Positions 9,812 through 19,036 of a DNA stretch of 44,395 bases are shown in pieces; positions within the stretch are counted from its first letter, which is position 1; every line of letters starts with the position of its first letter. Location: NCBI GenBank assembly GCA_900545315.1, contig UQYM01000021.1:1-44395 (forward strand), in the 5' to 3' direction. Below the pieces are notes generated by a model that saw only the letters and a list, made by a program, of their open reading frames with translations, had not been told where the DNA came from and made no database searches. The translations under genes were made by a program, and so were the position numbers. The DNA is from an uncultured Alistipes sp. Lineage in GTDB: Bacteria > Bacteroidota > Bacteroidia > Bacteroidales > Rikenellaceae.

Positions 9812-11683
9812 ATGAAACGATTGGTCAATTGGGCCGTATTGGCGATGTTTGGTTGGGCAGCTGTCAGCTGTCAATCGTCGCAGGGCGGCTTGTTATTCGA
9901 GTCTCAAGGAGATTCGTTGACAGTGGTACACATTTCGAAACCCTCCAAGTATCTGTTGTTGCCTATTCAGGAGGCTTGCAGCGAGAGCAAAGTGAAACTC
10001 GTGACCGGCTCGCCGGCAGATGTGGCCATGGATGTACGTTTGGCCGTGGACAGCATCGATTACTACGTGCCTTTTGAATTGCCGCAGGGCGATTCGGCTG
10101 CTACCGTCTCCATCGCCGGGATCGGTCAGAATGCGATCTGCTGGGATAGCATGAAGTTGTCCGACAAGTTCGATGTGACCAATACCGACTACTATCGTCC
10201 GATTTATCACCATACGCCGCTGTACGGTTGGATGAACGATCCCAACGGTATGGTGTACAAGGATGGTGAGTATCATCTCTATTTCCAATATAACCCTTAC
10301 GGTTCGCGTTGGGGCAACATGCACTGGGGACACTCCGTCAGCAAGGATCTGATCCACTGGGAGCACCTCAACCCGGCTATTGCTCGTGATACGTTGGGCC
10401 ACATCTTCTCGGGTAGTACGGTTGTGGATAAAAACAATACGGCCGGATATGGTAAAGATGCCATCATTGCTCTTTATACCTCGGCCAGCGATGAGCACGG
10501 CCAGATCCAGTGCCTCGCATACAGCACCGACAACGGTCGTACCTATACCAAGTATGAGCACAATCCGGTGTTGACTCCGTTCGATGGGCTGAAAGATTTC
10601 CGTGATCCGAAGGTCTTCTGGTTTGAACCGGCAGGGAAATGGTATATGATCGTTTCGGCTGACAAGGAGATGCGTTTCTACGAATCGACGAACCTCAAAG
10701 ACTGGACCTATCTGAGTGGTTTCGGTCGGGGATATGGCATGCAGCCCAGTCAGTTCGAGTGCCCGGACTTCATTCAGTTGCCGGTCAATGGCGATCCGAA
10801 CAACAAAAAATGGGTGATGATCGTCAATATCAACCCCGGATGTCTGTTCGGAGGTAGTGCAACCGAATATTTTGTCGGTGATTTTGACGGTAAAACCTTC
10901 AAATGCGATACCGACAAAGAGGTTACCAAATGGCTCGATTGGGGTAAGGACCACTATGCGGCAGTCTGCATTTCGAATGTTGATGGACGGGAGATCGCCG
11001 TACCTTGGATGAGCAACTGGCAGTATGCGAACTTCACCCCGATTCGTCAGTATCGTGGTGCCAACGGTCTGCCTCGTGAGTTGTCGCTCTACACCAAAGA
11101 TGGTCAGACCTACATGGCTGCCAATGTGGTTCCCGAAGCACGTCAGCTGCGTAAAGAGGGCCGTACCTTGAATACGATTACACTCAAAGGCGAGGACTAC
11201 AAGCTCGACAAAATGTTGCCCACCAACGATGGGGCTTACGAGATGGTTATGGACATCGTACCGGGCAGTGCACAGGTGGTTGGTCTGGAGCTCTACAATG
11301 CCAAAGGGGAGAAGAGTCTGATCTATCTGGATATGAAATCCATGAAACTGGTGATGGACCGTTCGGAGAGTGGCCTGACGGCTTTCGGCGAGAAATCGGA
11401 GCTGCACGCTCTGGAGACGGACGATCACCGGAAAACCAATTCGATCAATTACAAAAACGATTTTGCGCTGGGTACGTGGGCTCCGCTCAACCTTTGCGAA
11501 GGAAAGCGTTACCATCTCGATATTTTTGTAGATAAATGTTCGGTAGAGATCTTTGTTGATGGCGGACGTATTGCCATGACTAACTTGATCTTCCCGACCG
11601 AACCGTACAACAGTGTGCGTTTCTATGCCGAGGGCGGCGATGCTTCTATCGAGAATGTAGAGATTTTCCGTTTGGGATTGTAA
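9812..11683 (+). CDS. GH32 beta-fructosidase lipoprotein (levanase/inulinase/invertase type)
   Basis: A 623-residue glycoside hydrolase family 32 enzyme that cleaves fructose from sucrose, raffinose or fructans. Lipobox AVSC at Cys20 marks a lipoprotein. Residues about 22-125 form an N-terminal extension like the DUF4980 region found before GH32 modules in Bacteroidota. The five-blade propeller carries the nucleophile Asp143 in WMNDPNG, the transition-state stabiliser Asp265 in FRDPK and the acid/base Glu316 in FECPDF. The C-terminal beta-sandwich begins near residue 470 and contains the usual VEIFVDGG. The alpha-galactosidase gene begins 15-30 bases downstream. After the lipid cysteine come Gln-Ser-Ser-Gln rather than the acidic export tag of surface lipoproteins, so inner or periplasmic-face location is possible. 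Confidence 0.92.
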   Translation: MKRLVNWAVLAMFGWAAVSCQSSQGGLLFESQGDSLTVVHISKPSKYLLLPIQEACSESKVKLVTGSPADVAMDVRLAVDSIDYYVPFELPQGDSAATVSIAGIGQNAICWDSMKLSDKFDVTNTDYYRPIYHHTPLYGWMNDPNGMVYKDGEYHLYFQYNPYGSRWGNMHWGHSVSKDLIHWEHLNPAIARDTLGHIFSGSTVVDKNNTAGYGKDAIIALYTSASDEHGQIQCLAYSTDNGRTYTKYEHNPVLTPFDGLKDFRDPKVFWFEPAGKWYMIVSADKEMRFYESTNLKDWTYLSGFGRGYGMQPSQFECPDFIQLPVNGDPNNKKWVMIVNINPGCLFGGSATEYFVGDFDGKTFKCDTDKEVTKWLDWGKDHYAAVCISNVDGREIAVPWMSNWQYANFTPIRQYRGANGLPRELSLYTKDGQTYMAANVVPEARQLRKEGRTLNTITLKGEDYKLDKMLPTNDGAYEMVMDIVPGSAQVVGLELYNAKGEKSLIYLDMKSMKLVMDRSESGLTAFGEKSELHALETDDHRKTNSINYKNDFALGTWAPLNLCEGKRYHLDIFVDKCSVEIFVDGGRIAMTNLIFPTEPYNSVRFYAEGGDASIENVEIFRLGL

Positions 11684-11713
11684 AATTTTATAAATTAAAT
11701 GGACCTAAAATAT

Positions 11714-13903
11714 ATGAAACGTATTGTTGCTATGCTCGGATTGGCTTTGGCTGTGCAGAGCGTAAGTGCTGCTGAACAGCAGGTGATCCGCATTTCGACG
11801 GACAAAACAGACCTGGTATTGCAGGTGGCTCCCAACGGCCGTCTGTATCAAACCTATCTGGGTGCCAAATTGTTGCATGCTGATGAATTGAAAAAGCTGA
11901 AATGGAATGTCTATTCCGGTTCGGATGTCAGTGTGGGCCTTCGGGGTTGGGAGGTGTACAGCGGATCCGGCAACGAAGACTATTTTGAACCGGCTATTGC
12001 GGTGACCCACAACGATGGCAATGCTTCGACCTGGCTCTACTATGTCTCTTCGTCGAGCAAGGCAGTTGATGGGGGAACCCAAACCGACATTGTGTTGCGA
12101 GATGATCGTTATCCGGTTGAGGTGACGCTGCACTATGTGGCCTATGCCAAAGAGAATGTCATTAAAACCTGGAGCGAAATCCGGCATCAGGAGAAGAAAC
12201 CGATTGAGTTGTCCCGGTACGCCTCGACAATGCTTTATTTCTGTCGGGAGTCCTATTACCTGACGGAATTCAGCAGTGATTGGGCGCGTGAAGTTCAGAT
12301 GAGTACGCAGCGTCTGTTGCCCGGTAAGAAGATTCTCGATACCAAGTTGGGAAGCCGTGCCTCGATGGTGATGCAGCCCTTCTTTACCCTCGGTTTAGGA
12401 CAACCGGCTGAAGAGATGCAGGGTGATGTACTGATGGGTACGTTGGGCTGGACCGGTAATTTCAGTTTTACTTTTGAGGTAGATAATGTCGGCAACCTGC
12501 GGGTGATTCCGGCAATCAACCCTTATGCGTCGAACTACAAGTTGCCGGCAAGTGAGGTCTTTACTACTCCAGAATTCGTCTTCACGCTGAGCTCGAACGG
12601 TACCGGTGAAGGAAGCCGTAATCTGCAGGACTGGGCACGCAACTATCAGCTCAAGGATGGCAAAGGTAGCCGCATGACGCTGCTCAACAACTGGGAAAAT
12701 ACGATGTTTGATTTCGATCAGCAGATGTTGAGTGATTTGATGATGGAGGCCAAGGATCTGGGTGTGGACATGTTCCTGCTCGATGACGGTTGGTTTGGCA
12801 ATGACCATCCGCGCAACAGCGATACGGCCGGACTCGGTGATTGGGAGGCCAATCGGGCTAAATTGCCGGGTGGTGTACCTGCCTTGATTGAGGCTGCCGA
12901 CAAGGCTGGCGTAAAGTTCGGCATCTGGATCGAGCCCGAAATGGTAAACCCCAAGAGTGATCTCTTTGAAAAGCACCCCGATTGGGCAATCCACTATCCC
13001 AACCGTGACGTTTACTACTATCGCAACCAGCTGGTACTCGATATGAGTAATCCCGAGGTGCAGGACTATTCGTTCGGGATCATTGACCGTTTATTGACGG
13101 AGAATCCACGTTTGGCCTACTTCAAATGGGATTGCAACAGCCCGATTACCAACATCTATTCGCCCTACCTGAAAGAGAATCAAAGTCAGTTGTACATTGA
13201 CCATGTCCGGGGTGTGTACAATGTTATGAAACGGGTTAAGGCCAAATATCCTGATCTGCCGATGATGCTCTGCTCCGGAGGCGGTAGCCGTTGCGATTAT
13301 GAGGCTTTGAAATATTTTACGGAGTTCTGGTGCAGCGATAATACTGATCCGGTGGACCGTTGCTACATTCAGTGGGGTTTTTCGCAATTCTTCCCTGCAA
13401 AGGCGGTGTGTGCACACGTGACCAGCTGGAATAAAATGGCTTCGATCAAGTTCCGTACGGATGTGGCTTCGATGTGCAAATTGGGCTTCGATATCGGCCT
13501 CAAAGAGCTGACTGCAGACGAGCTGCTCTTCTGCCAACAGGCCGTTGCCAACTGGAAACGTTTGGTGCCGGCCATTATGGATGGTGAGCAGTACCGACTG
13601 GTTTCACCCTACACCTCCAACCATATGGCGGTTAACTATGTCAGTCAGGATCGCAGCAGTGCCGTGCTCTTTGCATACGATATCTACCCCCGTTTCAGAG
13701 AAAAGCTCTTCCCGGTCAAATTCCAGGGCTTGGATCCCAACCGTATGTATCGTGTCGAAGAGATCAACCTGATGCCTGGTACCACCTCGACGCTCGAAAC
13801 TAACGGTCAGGTTTTCTCGGGTGATTACCTGATGAAGGTGGGTATCGAGGTGTTTGGCTTTAGTCCCCTGCATAGTCATGTGATCGAATTGATCGCACAA
13901 TAA
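11714..13903 (+). CDS. GH36 alpha-galactosidase
   Basis: An alpha-galactosidase of about 729 residues that removes alpha-1,6-linked galactose from melibiose, raffinose, stachyose or galactomannan side chains. Start 11714 gives the signal peptide MKRIVAMLGLALAVQSVSAA, so the enzyme is periplasmic; an in-frame ATG at 11699 would only add five residues. A beta-supersandwich N-domain (to about residue 310) is followed by the barrel with LLDDGWFG, WIEPEMVNP, the nucleophile Asp473 in YFKWDCNSP and the acid/base Asp542 in WCSDNTDP, a spacing like that of known GH36 enzymes. The C-terminal beta domain closes the protein. It sits between the GH32 gene and a sugar permease with minimal spacing, consistent with one transcript. 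Confidence 0.93.
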   Translation: MKRIVAMLGLALAVQSVSAAEQQVIRISTDKTDLVLQVAPNGRLYQTYLGAKLLHADELKKLKWNVYSGSDVSVGLRGWEVYSGSGNEDYFEPAIAVTHNDGNASTWLYYVSSSSKAVDGGTQTDIVLRDDRYPVEVTLHYVAYAKENVIKTWSEIRHQEKKPIELSRYASTMLYFCRESYYLTEFSSDWAREVQMSTQRLLPGKKILDTKLGSRASMVMQPFFTLGLGQPAEEMQGDVLMGTLGWTGNFSFTFEVDNVGNLRVIPAINPYASNYKLPASEVFTTPEFVFTLSSNGTGEGSRNLQDWARNYQLKDGKGSRMTLLNNWENTMFDFDQQMLSDLMMEAKDLGVDMFLLDDGWFGNDHPRNSDTAGLGDWEANRAKLPGGVPALIEAADKAGVKFGIWIEPEMVNPKSDLFEKHPDWAIHYPNRDVYYYRNQLVLDMSNPEVQDYSFGIIDRLLTENPRLAYFKWDCNSPITNIYSPYLKENQSQLYIDHVRGVYNVMKRVKAKYPDLPMMLCSGGGSRCDYEALKYFTEFWCSDNTDPVDRCYIQWGFSQFFPAKAVCAHVTSWNKMASIKFRTDVASMCKLGFDIGLKELTADELLFCQQAVANWKRLVPAIMDGEQYRLVSPYTSNHMAVNYVSQDRSSAVLFAYDIYPRFREKLFPVKFQGLDPNRMYRVEEINLMPGTTSTLETNGQVFSGDYLMKVGIEVFGFSPLHSHVIELIAQ

Positions 13904-13920
13904 AACGTGTAATAAAAGTT

Positions 13921-15084
13921 ATGTCTTCGAATCAATCCGTTAAACTCGGACGGCTGATCCCCGTCATGCTCTGCTTCTTTGCCATGGGCTTTGTTGACCT
14001 GGTGGGGATCGCCTCCAATTATGTCAAAGCCGATCTGAACCTGACCGACGGAGAGGCCAATATCTTCCCATCGCTGGTCTTCTTTTGGTTCCTGATCTTT
14101 TCCGTGCCGACCGGTATTCTGATGAACCGTATCGGCCGCCGTAAAACCGTATTGCTCAGCCTGCTCGTGACATTTTTGTCGCTGCTGCTGCCGATCTTCG
14201 GGGATGGTTATCTGCTGATGCTTATCTCCTTCTCGTTGCTCGGTATTGGCAATGCGCTGATGCAGACCTCGTTGAACCCACTGTTGAGCAATATTATTTC
14301 GGGCGATAAGTTGGCCAGTTCGCTGACTTTCGGGCAGTTTGTCAAGGCTATTGCCTCGTTCCTGGCCCCCTATATCGCCATGTGGGGCGCTACACAAACC
14401 ATTCCGAGTCTCGGATTGGGTTGGCGGGTGCTGTTCCCCGTCTATATGATCATTGCCGTGATTGCGGTGCTGTGGCTCGGTGCAACCCGCATCGAAGAGG
14501 AGCAACCCGATAAGGCTTCGGGATTTGTTGCCTGCTTCAAACTGCTGGGCAAACCGTTCGTGCTGCTCTGTTTCTTGGGAATTATGTGCCACGTGGGGAT
14601 CGATGTCGGAACCAACACTACCGCTCCGAAAATCCTGATGGAGCGTATGGAGATGACCCTCGATATGGCCTCCTTTGCCACCAGCCTCTACTTCATTTTC
14701 CGTACGATTGGCTGCTTCTCAGGGGCCATTATCCTGCGTCATGTGTCGGCCAAATCCTTCTTTGCGGTGAGTGTAGGGTTGATGCTTGTGGCGATGATCG
14801 CGCTGCTGGTGTCGGAGACGCCTCATGTGATCTATACGGCAATTGCCTTGATCGGTTTGGGCAATTCCAATGTCTTCTCGATTATCTTCTCGCAGGCACT
14901 GTTGGCTCTGCCCGAAAAGAAGAACGAAATCTCCGGATTGATGATTATGGGACTCTTCGGTGGTACCATTTTCCCACTGTTGATGGGCTTTATGAGCGAC
15001 GCCATGGGCCAAAACGGCGCTATCGCCGTGATGACGGTCGGTGTCCTCTATCTGCTGTTCTATACGGCAAAGATCAAACGATAG
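13921..15084 (+). CDS. FHS/FucP-type MFS sugar:H+ symporter
   Basis: A 387-residue inner membrane transporter with about 12 hydrophobic helices, resembling fucose permease-like (FHS) sugar symporters common in Bacteroidota carbohydrate loci. Visible family features are the RIGRRK loop after helix 2 and a long LLGIGNALMQTSLNPLLSNI helix, close to the 'N..GNa..qt..NPLl' signature of this group. It begins 17 bases after the alpha-galactosidase stop. It likely brings galactose, fructose, glucose or a disaccharide released in the periplasm into the cytoplasm; which one is not determined. A strong hairpin terminator follows 20 bases downstream. Confidence 0.88.
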   Translation: MSSNQSVKLGRLIPVMLCFFAMGFVDLVGIASNYVKADLNLTDGEANIFPSLVFFWFLIFSVPTGILMNRIGRRKTVLLSLLVTFLSLLLPIFGDGYLLMLISFSLLGIGNALMQTSLNPLLSNIISGDKLASSLTFGQFVKAIASFLAPYIAMWGATQTIPSLGLGWRVLFPVYMIIAVIAVLWLGATRIEEEQPDKASGFVACFKLLGKPFVLLCFLGIMCHVGIDVGTNTTAPKILMERMEMTLDMASFATSLYFIFRTIGCFSGAIILRHVSAKSFFAVSVGLMLVAMIALLVSETPHVIYTAIALIGLGNSNVFSIIFSQALLALPEKKNEISGLMIMGLFGGTIFPLLMGFMSDAMGQNGAIAVMTVGVLYLLFYTAKIKR

Positions 15085-15103
15085 TTCATATTTGAACGAT
15101 GAT

Positions 15104-15141
15104 AAAGCACCCTGCGATTGACACCAATCGCAGGGTGCTTT
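15104..15141 (+). terminator. Hairpin terminator closing the sugar-use locus
   Basis: A perfect 17-bp stem (15104-15120 pairs with 15125-15141) around a 4-base loop, starting 20 bases after the permease stop. The stem ends in three T. It is the only strong stop signal in this locus. Confidence 0.85.
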
Positions 15142-15646
15142 GTTTACGAGGGGCGATGTTTATAGGGTGAATGTTTATGGAGATTAGGATTGTGCTGCGT
15201 TGGGGCGATTGACCTCCTTGGGACGATTGGCAGTGTGGGTACTGATGGGTGGAGACACCTCTTGTTGACAGAGCTCGCCTCTTGGGTGGGGGAATGTTGA
15301 GCATGCCCCCTTGGGGCGGGACATTGGCGACAGCTGCACCCGATGTGAAACATGAGTTGGGAAGGTGCAAGGATCGAAGTGGGGCAGTGTTGTCCCGTCT
15401 GAGGAGGGAGGGTGTACATGGGGTTGGTTTTACAATATACTGGTAGCTGTATGCTTTCCCGTACGAAGCTGTTTCGAATTAAAAAATTTCGGAGAGCTTA
15501 AGTCTTGGATGTAGCAAAAGCGAGCACGCCCCGTTATGAAGAGAGGAAACGCACCGAAACCATCGTGGATTAGCAAGAAATTGGTACCTTTGAAACTGGT
15601 TTAGAGAAGACTCATTGAAACGAAATCAAAACTCAAACTCGTAATA
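15142..15646. other. Gene-free stretch upstream of the tricorn-like gene
   Basis: About 500 bases of G-rich plus-strand DNA. Short open frames here show no coding character. Only a possible -7 element at 15585-15592 stands out. Confidence 0.5.
15585..15592 (+). promoter_or_regulatory. Possible -7 element of the tricorn-like gene
   Basis: TACCTTTG fits TAnnTTTG and lies 54 bases before the ATG at 15647. No TTTG or TTG is found at the expected -33 distance, so the call is tentative. Confidence 0.4.
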
Positions 15647-18600
15647 ATGAAAAGAACAGGTTGCTTATTGGGGCTTGCCTTGGGACTGTTTGTCTCCGTG
15701 CAGGCCGAAGAGGCACGTCTGCTCCGTTTCCCCTCCACCAACGGAACGGACGTCGTTTTTACATTCGCCGGAGACCTCTATACGGCTCCGCTTGCTGGTG
15801 GGGAGGCCCGCCGTTTGACCTCACACGTGGGCAATGAGATTTTTGCCCGCTACTCTCCAGACGGGAAGTCGATCGCCTTTACTGGCCAATACGATGGCAA
15901 TACGGAGGTCTATCTGATCTCGGCCGAAGGGGGCGAACCGCAACGTCTGACCTACACCTCGACCAATAATCGAGATGATCTGGGAGACCGTATGGGGCCA
16001 AACAATATCGTGATGACCTGGAGTCGTGACGGACAACAGATTGTCTATCGAAACCGTATCGGGGATGGTTTTTCAGGCAAATTGTGGAGCGTTTCCGAAA
16101 AGGGTGGAATGCCCGAGGCGTTGCCGTTGCCCGAAGGTGGCTTCTGCTCGTACTCTCCCGATGGCAAAAAGTTGGCTTATAACCGGACCTTCCGTGAATT
16201 CCGCAACTGGAAATATTATCGTGGCGGTATGGCCGACGACATCTGGATCTACGATCCTACAGCCCAAAAGGTGACCAATGTCACGAACAACGAGGCTCAA
16301 GATATCTTTCCGATGTGGATTGGCGACGAGATCTTTTTCGCGTCGGATCGGGATATGACCATGAACCTGTTTGTCTACAACACCAAGACTGGCAAAACCG
16401 AAAAGGTGACCAATTACACCGACTATGACGTAAAGTTCCCCAGCTCGAATGGTGAGGTGATTGTCTATGAGCATGGCGGTTATCTCTACAAACTCGATCC
16501 GAAGAGCCGCCAGTCGGAGCAGATCCACATCACGCTGAATGGTGAAAATGTCTATGCTCGTCCCGAACTGAAGCATGTGCAGAACTTTATACGTTCGTCC
16601 AGTCTTTCGGCCGACGGGAAACGGTTGGCGGTCACTGCACGTGGTGAGGTGTTCGATGTACCGGCTGAAGAGGGGGTGACCCGCAATATTACCCGCACTC
16701 CGGGGGCTAACGAGCGTGGTGCGGCATGGGCTCCCGATGGCAAATATATTGCCTACATTTCGGATCGTACCGGTGAGACCGAAATTTGGATGGAGCCGGC
16801 TCAGGGGGGAGATCCGATCCAGCTGACCCAGAATAACGATACCTATATTCGCTCTTTGCAGTGGAGCCCGGACAGCAAATCGATCATTTATACCGATCGC
16901 AAGAACCGGATTGTTCTGGTCGATGTGGCGGCCAAAACCAAACGGGTGGTGATGCAGAATCCCGAAGGGGAGTTCTGGGATGTGGCCTATGCTCCGGATA
17001 GCCGCTGGATCACCTATACCAAACCCGCCTCAAACGATATGTCGGTGGTTTATCTCTACGATTTGGTGGAGAACAAAGAGTATCCGGTGACCGAAAAGTG
17101 GTACAACTCTTCGGAACCGACCTTCAGTTCTGATGGTAAATATTTGATTTTCTGCTCGGATCGTGATCTGAATCCGGTGTATGGTGCTTTGGAGTGGAAT
17201 CATATCTATCTCCGTACCGGCGGCATCTATCTGGTTACTCTGGATAAGATGTTGCCTTCACCCTTCCTGCCCAAAGATGCCGAAGTTGATGCGCAGAAGG
17301 GGTCCAGTGAGGCTGCAACCGATGGCAAAGCAGCAGCAAAAAAACAGACCAACGGCAACGCAAAAGATGCTAAGAAAAACAGTCCGTTGAAGATTGATAC
17401 GGAGGGAATGTATGCCCGTATCATCAAATTGCCGTTGGGAGCAGACCGATACAATAACTTCTATTGTGACGGGAAACGAATCTGGTATTATGCCAAAGGG
17501 GCTACCCATATGTATGATCTGGAGGAGCAGGAGGATAAGGTTGTTGCCGAAAGTGCTGCTATTGCAGATGCCTCTTTGGATTTCCAGAACGTACTCTTCT
17601 CTTCGAAAGGTAAACTCTATGTTACCTCCATGCCGACCAGCAAAGTGACGTTGAGTGATCCGGTCGATCTGTCCAATATGGTGGCGACGGTCGATTATGC
17701 GCAGGAGTGGGCCCAGATTTTCGACGAAGCTTGGCGAGCATATCGTGATGGCTTCTATTTGGAGAACATGCACGGTGTCGATTGGAAAGCGATCAAAGAG
17801 AAGTATGCGGTGCTGGTTCCCTACGCCAAGACCCGTTTCGATCTGAACTACATCATTGGTGAGATGATCGGTGAGCTGGCCTGCGGACATGCGTATGTTA
17901 ATCCGGGCGATTGCAAACGAGCAGAGCGGATTCCGATGGGGCTGCTTGGGGCCGAAATGAGCCGTGATAAGAGCGGATTCTATCGGATTGACAAGATCCT
18001 TACCGGAGCGCCTTACAGCGAAAAATTGCGCTCCCCATTGGCCGAACTGGGGCTGAATATCGAGGAGGGCAATTACATTACTGCCATCGACGGTGTTTCA
18101 ACGGCTTCGGTTGAGAACATCTACAAACTGTTGATTGGCAAAGCCAACGTGTTGACGGAGCTGACCATCAATACCCAACCGGCCGAAGGCGGTCGGAAGG
18201 TGGTGGTGAACCCGATCGACGATGAGTATCCGCTGTACCACTACAACTGGGTGCAGAAGAATCTGAAACGTGTCGAGGAGGCTACGCAAGGACGTGTCGG
18301 CTATATCTATATCCCCGATATGGTTTCGGAGGGTCTGAATGAGTTTGCCCGTTACTTCTATCCTCAGTTGGACAAGGAGGCGTTGATTATTGATGATCGT
18401 GCCAACGGTGGCGGTAATGTCTCGCCGATGATTATCGAACGTCTGTTGCGCGAACCGTACCGCATGACGATGTCCCGCACTTCGACCAAAACCGGAACGG
18501 TTCCCGACGCTGCACAACACGGTCCGAAAATTTTGCTGATCAATAAATATTCGGCTTCGGACGGTGATCTCTTCCCATGGAGTTTCAAGGCAAACCAGAT

Positions 18601-18916
18601 CGGAACAGTAATCGGTACCCGCACCTGGGGTGGTATTATCGGTATCAGCGGTACGTTGCCCTACATGGATGGAACCGATATTCGGGTGCCGTTCTTCACC
18701 AATTACGATGCAAAAACCGGTCAGTGGATCGTCGAGAATCACGGTGTAGATCCGGATATTGTGGTGGACAACGATCCGATCCGCGAGCAGATGGGTGAGG
18801 ATCAACAGCTCGAAAAGGCCATTGAGGTGGTTCTGGAGCAGCTGAAGGATCGTAAGCCTCTGCCTCAGGTGCCGGCTCCGCGTACCTTCAAAGATTTGGG
18901 TCTGGAGCAGAAATAA
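15647..18916 (+). CDS. Tricorn-like protease, peptidase family S41, secreted
   Basis: A 1089-residue tricorn protease homologue. The signal peptide (to about residue 20, VSVQA) sends it to the periplasm. Next come WD40-like beta-propeller repeats with the YSPDGKSIAFTG and WAPDGKYIAYIS type of blade (about 30-540), a Lys/Ala-rich linker (about 548-580), the tricorn core with GELACGHAYV (catalytic His near 749), a PDZ domain (about 761-845) and the S41 catalytic domain with the nucleophile Ser971 in YSASDGD, then TRTWGGIIG and ENHGVDPDI. Tricorn proteins cut peptides into short pieces. It stands as a single gene between hairpins at 15104 and 18922. Substrate unknown; a role in periplasmic peptide degradation is inferred from the family. 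Confidence 0.93.
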   Translation: MKRTGCLLGLALGLFVSVQAEEARLLRFPSTNGTDVVFTFAGDLYTAPLAGGEARRLTSHVGNEIFARYSPDGKSIAFTGQYDGNTEVYLISAEGGEPQRLTYTSTNNRDDLGDRMGPNNIVMTWSRDGQQIVYRNRIGDGFSGKLWSVSEKGGMPEALPLPEGGFCSYSPDGKKLAYNRTFREFRNWKYYRGGMADDIWIYDPTAQKVTNVTNNEAQDIFPMWIGDEIFFASDRDMTMNLFVYNTKTGKTEKVTNYTDYDVKFPSSNGEVIVYEHGGYLYKLDPKSRQSEQIHITLNGENVYARPELKHVQNFIRSSSLSADGKRLAVTARGEVFDVPAEEGVTRNITRTPGANERGAAWAPDGKYIAYISDRTGETEIWMEPAQGGDPIQLTQNNDTYIRSLQWSPDSKSIIYTDRKNRIVLVDVAAKTKRVVMQNPEGEFWDVAYAPDSRWITYTKPASNDMSVVYLYDLVENKEYPVTEKWYNSSEPTFSSDGKYLIFCSDRDLNPVYGALEWNHIYLRTGGIYLVTLDKMLPSPFLPKDAEVDAQKGSSEAATDGKAAAKKQTNGNAKDAKKNSPLKIDTEGMYARIIKLPLGADRYNNFYCDGKRIWYYAKGATHMYDLEEQEDKVVAESAAIADASLDFQNVLFSSKGKLYVTSMPTSKVTLSDPVDLSNMVATVDYAQEWAQIFDEAWRAYRDGFYLENMHGVDWKAIKEKYAVLVPYAKTRFDLNYIIGEMIGELACGHAYVNPGDCKRAERIPMGLLGAEMSRDKSGFYRIDKILTGAPYSEKLRSPLAELGLNIEEGNYITAIDGVSTASVENIYKLLIGKANVLTELTINTQPAEGGRKVVVNPIDDEYPLYHYNWVQKNLKRVEEATQGRVGYIYIPDMVSEGLNEFARYFYPQLDKEALIIDDRANGGGNVSPMIIERLLREPYRMTMSRTSTKTGTVPDAAQHGPKILLINKYSASDGDLFPWSFKANQIGTVIGTRTWGGIIGISGTLPYMDGTDIRVPFFTNYDAKTGQWIVENHGVDPDIVVDNDPIREQMGEDQQLEKAIEVVLEQLKDRKPLPQVPAPRTFKDLGLEQK

Positions 18917-18921
18917 AAAAT

Positions 18922-18956
18922 GGTTCATCCGATTTCGATTCGAAATCGGATGAACC
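18922..18956 (+). terminator. Hairpin after the tricorn-like gene
   Basis: Inverted repeat 18922-18938 with 18940-18956, 16-17 bp and nearly without loop, starting 5 bases after the stop. A-rich before and only a short T run after, so termination strength is uncertain. Confidence 0.7.
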
Positions 18957-19036
18957 CTCCTTTAAAATGTCAGTTTTCACATTTAAGATAGCGGAAACGT
19001 TAGAATATAATTGTTTACTACTAATATTCGGTTGTT

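Noticed and set aside
9893..11515. A 540-codon open frame on the minus strand
   Set aside because: It lies wholly opposite the GH32 gene, whose catalytic motifs are intact; the translation is His/Arg/Ile-rich without domains. It is a shadow frame.
13876..14592. A 238-codon minus-strand frame
   Set aside because: Opposite the sugar permease; Gln/His/Glu-rich antisense of hydrophobic helices, not a protein.
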